Source: Chthoniobacterales bacterium | Lineage (GTDB): Bacteria; Verrucomicrobiota; Verrucomicrobiia; Chthoniobacterales; UBA10450 | Direction: 5' to 3' | Assembly: GCA_013815325.1 (NCBI GenBank) | Contig: JACDGM010000014.1 | Location: forward strand, 1-54,505 | Length of the DNA: 54,505 bases | Shown: one piece after another, positions 51,404 through 54,505 of the stretch | Numbering within the stretch: the stretch's first letter is position 1 | Layout of the letters: every line of letters begins with the position of its first letter | Program-made: the position numbers and the translations under genes | Notes under the pieces: model-generated | Told to the model about the DNA's origin: nothing | The model's database searches: none | What the model saw: the letters and a program-made list of their open reading frames with translations, nothing else

Positions 51404-51456
51404 AGAGGCAGGCGAAGAAGTATCGATCATGCGGGTGACAAGCCGCCTCTACACCT
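51404..51456. repeat. Hairpin repeat family, copy 2
   Basis: GCGGGTGACAAGCCGCCTCTAC (split here as GCGGGTGACAAG and CCGCCTCTAC) resembles copy 1 at 37893-37942, which reads GCGGCTGACACAGCCGCC then TCTAC. It lies between the WecG-like and exosortase genes. Confidence 0.5.
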
Positions 51457-51487
51457 TTCATTCTTTCTTCTGTATACTTCGCGCTCC

Positions 51488-53287
51488 TTGCAATCCACCG
51501 CCCTCGCCGAAAACCGCGTGCGCTCCTCTCCAGTCTCAGGATTAAGGCTCGAGGCCATTCTTCTTCTGGCCGGGCTCGCGATCGTCTGGTTTATCCTTTG
51601 CCGGCAACTGAGCTACGAATGGGCCGCGAACGAGCAATACAGCTACGGCTGGTTCGTGCCATTCTTCGCCGCTTTTTTGTTTTGGCTGCGGTGGGAGGAG
51701 TGGCGGGCGGCCGAAGATCAGCGGTCAGCGGTCGCGCAACTGGAGGCGAGGCCGGGATTTCGAATGAGCGGTGAGTCCCTCTTAACCGGATCAGCTTTTC
51801 AGTCTTTCAGATTCTCAGCCTTTGTGATGTTCCTCCTCTTCCTCTTTTTCCCCGTGCGGCTCTTCGAGGTGGCCAACCCGGATTGGCGGCCGCTTAGTTG
51901 GATCCATGCACTTGTTGTCGTTAGTCTGACACTCGTTGCGATACGGTTTTGGGGCGGCAAATCGGCCGTCCGGCATTTCGCCTTTCCGGTTTGTTTCATC
52001 CTTGTCGCGGTGCCATGGCTCACACCGATCGAGGCGCCGCTCGTGCAAGGTCTGATGCGGCTGGTGGCCTCGGTCGCGACCGAAACGCTGACGCTTTTGG
52101 GGATTCCGGCGCAGCTTGAAGGCAGCCTCATCCGGGTGAGCAGCGGGGTCGTTGGGGTAAGCGAAGCGTGCAGTGGCGTGCGTTCCCTGCAGACTTCGCT
52201 CATGATCGGCTTGCTCTTCGGCGAGCTGAAGCGCTTAACGATTGTGCGCCGGTTCGCGCTCGTCGGCGCGGCGCTCGCGATCGCACTCCTGGCGAATTTT
52301 GCGCGCGCCTTTTTCCTCGTCTGGATCGCTGCGACCAAAAACCTCGCGGCGGTCGAGGGCTGGCACGACCTCGCCGGGTATGCGATCGTCGGCGTCGTCT
52401 TTCTCGGCACGGTCGCAGTCGCTGCGGGACTTGGCAGGACTTCGCACACCGCGCACGCCATTCCCGGCGCTCCGCCAGCCAGCTCTGCGGTTCGGCAAAA
52501 TCTCGCCTCATCCCGCTGGCGACACGCCCGCCCCTACACCTTCGCCCTTCTTACTCTCCTCTATCTCTTGCTCGTCGAAGCGGGCGTCGAGGGCTGGTAT
52601 CGCTGGCATGAGCGTGCGCTCGTCCCGGCCCCCCGCTGGACCGTCAAATGGCCCCAACAAAGCCCCGGTTTACATGAGCTGAAGATCGACGAACACACGC
52701 TCGATATGCTGCGCTTTGATGCGGGGCGTGAAGTGTCGTGGTCAGTAAAGCCGCAGGGTGAAGATGGCTTTGCGCCGGGCTCTTTGGCCGAACATTCCGC
52801 AGTGGCTTTCCTCTACTTCTTTCGCTGGGAACCGGGCACGGCCACAGTGCTGCGCGCGCGCGCGCATCGTCCCGATATTTGCCTGCCCGCAACCGGATGG
52901 CGTCAGGTCGGAGCGCCTGGCTATCGGTCTTATGCCGTCTCCGATAATTTCGCTTTGCCTTTTCGCCTCTTCCGGTTCCAGCGCGAAAGCGGCGATGGCC
53001 GGATGATTTATGCGGACGCGTTTTTTTGCCTGCGTGAGGATCGCGTTCGGGCGGAGGACGCGGGGAAGGCGGTGACACCTTCCAGTGACTGGAGTATCGG
53101 CGATCGCTGGATGGCGGTGCGCTCCGGCTTACGCAATCCTGGGCAACAAGTGCTCGAATTCGCGCTGGTCGGAAGGCGCGGCCGGAGCAAGATGGAATTG
53201 GAGGCGGATTTCGCGAAGCTCGTGCCGGAGCTGGTTCGAACATCGGCCGTAAAGCATGCGCAGCGACGGCCGGTCTTTGAAAACTGA
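51488..53287 (+). CDS. xrt: Exosortase with a C-terminal EpsI-like domain
   Basis: A 599-residue membrane protein from a TTG start. About eight N-terminal membrane helices include EWAANEQYSYGWFVPFFAAF. The transpeptidase triad is C228 in VSEACSGVRSLQ, R273 in LLANFARAFFLVW and H293 in EGWHDLAGYAIV. After a linker comes the periplasmic EpsI-type domain (about residues 375-590), with AHRPDICLPATGWRQVGAPG and a long beta-rich tail. Exosortases cut PEP-CTERM signals and attach proteins to the surface; fused EpsI domains are typical of exopolysaccharide-linked types. No PEP-CTERM substrate is encoded in the window. Confidence 0.88.
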   Translation: MQSTALAENRVRSSPVSGLRLEAILLLAGLAIVWFILCRQLSYEWAANEQYSYGWFVPFFAAFLFWLRWEEWRAAEDQRSAVAQLEARPGFRMSGESLLTGSAFQSFRFSAFVMFLLFLFFPVRLFEVANPDWRPLSWIHALVVVSLTLVAIRFWGGKSAVRHFAFPVCFILVAVPWLTPIEAPLVQGLMRLVASVATETLTLLGIPAQLEGSLIRVSSGVVGVSEACSGVRSLQTSLMIGLLFGELKRLTIVRRFALVGAALAIALLANFARAFFLVWIAATKNLAAVEGWHDLAGYAIVGVVFLGTVAVAAGLGRTSHTAHAIPGAPPASSAVRQNLASSRWRHARPYTFALLTLLYLLLVEAGVEGWYRWHERALVPAPRWTVKWPQQSPGLHELKIDEHTLDMLRFDAGREVSWSVKPQGEDGFAPGSLAEHSAVAFLYFFRWEPGTATVLRARAHRPDICLPATGWRQVGAPGYRSYAVSDNFALPFRLFRFQRESGDGRMIYADAFFCLREDRVRAEDAGKAVTPSSDWSIGDRWMAVRSGLRNPGQQVLEFALVGRRGRSKMELEADFAKLVPELVRTSAVKHAQRRPVFEN

Positions 53288-54505
53288 AAAGTCGAACGAC
53301 GAACCACTCGGATGGCACAGATGTCCGCGAGCAAGATAGGAGCTGGGAAAGCTGATCCTTACATCCAGTAACCCTAACGAATAACTATTCATGCTTCCCG
53401 AAGACGAATTTCCTTCTCTCATGCGCAGAGCGCCAGAGACAACGAGAGAAGCGCCGCCATCAATTCACTCGCCGGCGAGGCCGATTATGCACTGCTTTTA
53501 ATGTTACCTTGTTCTTAGCCCCGAATTCTTTGCCTCAAGCCAACTGCGTCACCATTTTGTCTTTCCTGCTTTCCGCCGTTCCTGATTGAACCATTCGTGT
53601 CGTCATGAGCCGCTCCGACGATTTCCTGCTCACTGCCGAGGAGCTGCCCCTTCGCCGGCAAAAGCCGGGCGGATCAACCCCGCCTCCGGCTTCTGTCTTG
53701 GAAGCAGTAATTCCCCTTGGGAACTCTCCCGTCTGCCCCTGAAGTCTGATTCTCGTTCCAAGGTGTAACTTCCGATTTCTGTCTCCCCAGGTTCCTACTT
53801 TGGTTATCCCCCAGTCCGTCTCGGGTTCCCACGTCCGGACTTGTCCCTCCAAATTCTCTCCCCGATTTCTGACTTCTGATCTCTCTTTTCCGCCCCTGTC
53901 GCGGGGCCGCCAAAGTAAATCTAAAAATCTGGATCATTTTGTTGACGCGGCGTCGGGACTTGTTTTCATCCGCTCCGTTCCCAAATCCTAACGAATCCAG
54001 ATATCAACCCCCCCACTCCCCATGCCCCATGCCCCCAAAAATTGATCCCTGCGCGACCCCGCCGCCCGAACATTCGACCTCTTTTTTGCCTGTTCACAAC
54101 CACCGTGATCCTGATCGCGCTCGCGACTGCACCGCAAAGATTGTCTGTTTCGAACTCTGAACGATGGCGAGCGCGGACTGCCCTTTCAGGCCTGAACTTT
54201 CGAAGTCGATCTCTGCCGTCTGTCCTCCCCTGCCAAAAATATTTCGAAAAATTGCAGTTGACGCAATCGCGCTAATCTGTTCCCATCGGCCCGATTCAGG
54301 AAATTCCCCTAACGACCCCCATGCCACCAAAAAATCGATCCCTACGCCACCCCCCGCGCCCGGACCTTTGACCTCCTCCTTTGGCTTCTTGTGATTTTGG
54401 CGATCATCATCGCGATTCGCACCGCGCCACAACATCATTCTTCTAGCCCCAACGCCTTCACCAGCGCCTACCTCAATAAGCGGTGAAGCTCACTCCGCCC
54501 TTCAG
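53288..54505. other. Mostly non-coding 3' region with decayed small open frames
   Basis: No convincing gene of normal size is present. A 45-codon frame at 53605-53742 (MSRSDDFLLTAEELPLRRQK...) and a 35-codon frame at 53391 have reasonable codon use but no family and no clear ribosome-binding site. Three 8-mer genome words occur here (53373, 53987, 54308). Two of them introduce the tandemly duplicated units described separately. Confidence 0.5.
53987..54445 (+). repeat. Degenerate tandem duplication of a small membrane-protein gene
   Basis: Two units about 290 bp apart begin with CCTAACGA (53987, 54308), then an ATG (54029, 54321) followed by a shared MPPK start; with frame repair both continue as IDP(Y/C)AT. 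Each later encodes a hydrophobic segment ending in TAPQ (LLVILAIIIAIRTAPQ in the second, TTTVILIALATAPQ in the first). In both units the frame changes between start and membrane segment; in unit 2, removing one A from the six-A run after ATGCCACC gives a continuous 55-codon frame ending at 54486. One or both may be dead copies of a small single-helix protein. Confidence 0.5.

Larger units (their letters stand above)
6923..54315. repeat. Dispersed genome word GCCTAACGA / TCGTTAGGC (53 core copies)
   Basis: Forward 9-mers start at 6923, 7133, 8555, 9468, 9921, 13234, 16898, 21139, 21287, 21992, 22253, 23274, 26545, 27773, 32239, 32908, 35232, 35538, 36781, 38080, 38320, 40002, 40479, 40604, 43046, 50773. 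Reverse copies: 7837, 8902, 10337, 11205, 17355, 20321, 25470, 25869, 32199, 34085, 34350, 34533, 38003, 39674, 40417, 41927, 43068, 43364. Eight-base cores only: 16444, 21248, 23710, 26205, 38758, 39253, 53373, 53987, 54308. I counted by eye and may have missed some. One-base variants (GCCTAACGT, GCCTAACGG, CCGTTAGGC, TTGTTAGGC) are also frequent. Both orientations are mixed and most copies are inside genes. Role unknown; an uptake or recombination word is my leading guess. Confidence 0.85.

Noticed and set aside
6923..54315. Interpreting GCCTAACGA as a restriction site, CRISPR repeat or insertion scar
   Set aside because: Restriction targets tend to be avoided rather than enriched. Copies are not evenly spaced with spacers. 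In conserved proteins the word replaces codons without adding residues.
1..54505. CRISPR arrays, rRNA genes or other tRNAs
   Set aside because: No regularly spaced repeats, no rRNA sequence, and only two tRNA cloverleaves were found.

Overview
The window (54.5 kb, GC-rich, about 60% or more by eye) looks like chromosome of a soil or freshwater verrucomicrobium, probably near the Chthoniobacter / Spartobacteria branch. The basis is gene content: an autotransporter-associated beta-strand repeat protein, a CADD-type folate enzyme typical of the PVC superphylum, an exosortase fused to an EpsI-like domain, duplicated secreted beta domains, OpgG/OpgH, and many hairpin repeats between genes. The taxonomic call is inference from families, not from a marker-gene tree.

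Layout. 1-5792: an integrated element with helix-turn-helix proteins, a RadC-like protein, an AAA/SF3-type replicative helicase without primase, and a tyrosine recombinase, abutting tRNA-Leu(CAA). Two divergent promoter regions in it share an identical 19-bp sequence. 5906-12159: a broken GH15 glucoamylase gene, a VKOR-like membrane protein, a TIGR04283-type glycosyltransferase, a CADD-like (p-aminobenzoate) enzyme, a MerA-like flavoprotein and a TVP38 membrane protein. 12315-15673: small secreted proteins, Ku, a broken metallo-beta-lactamase gene, tRNA-Val. 16148-28059: cell-wall amidase, YmdB-like phosphodiesterase, TPR protein, DUF885 peptidase, ribosomal protein S1, thioredoxin-like protein, rpsB-tsf, DUF4326 protein, M23 peptidase, BsuPI-domain protein. 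28409-31137: esterase and autotransporter-repeat protein. 31231-35650: PHP phosphatase, opgG, a small unknown gene, opgH. 35743-44176: ybaB, dnaX, glnS, aroE, a secreted M10-type metalloprotease, proC, nadA. 44249-50318: CPA2 antiporter and three flavin-dependent halogenase-like genes. 50474-53287: WecG/TagA glycosyltransferase and exosortase. 53288-54505: mostly non-coding, with a degenerate tandem duplication.

The most striking signal is a dispersed non-palindromic word, GCCTAACGA (complement TCGTTAGGC). I count 44 exact 9-mers and 53 copies of the 8-mer core CCTAACGA, against chance values of about 0.4 and 1.7. It occurs in both orientations, mostly inside conserved genes and in whichever reading frame avoids a stop codon. 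It is missing from the integrated element, the esterase/autotransporter segment and the antiporter/halogenase segment. This behaves like a DNA-uptake or recombination-type genome word that has not yet built up in recently acquired DNA. I know of no described uptake sequence of this form in Verrucomicrobia.

A technical caution: eight single-base losses, mostly in short homopolymer runs, break four genes (GH15, metallo-beta-lactamase, esterase, one halogenase-like gene). They may be consensus errors rather than biology.
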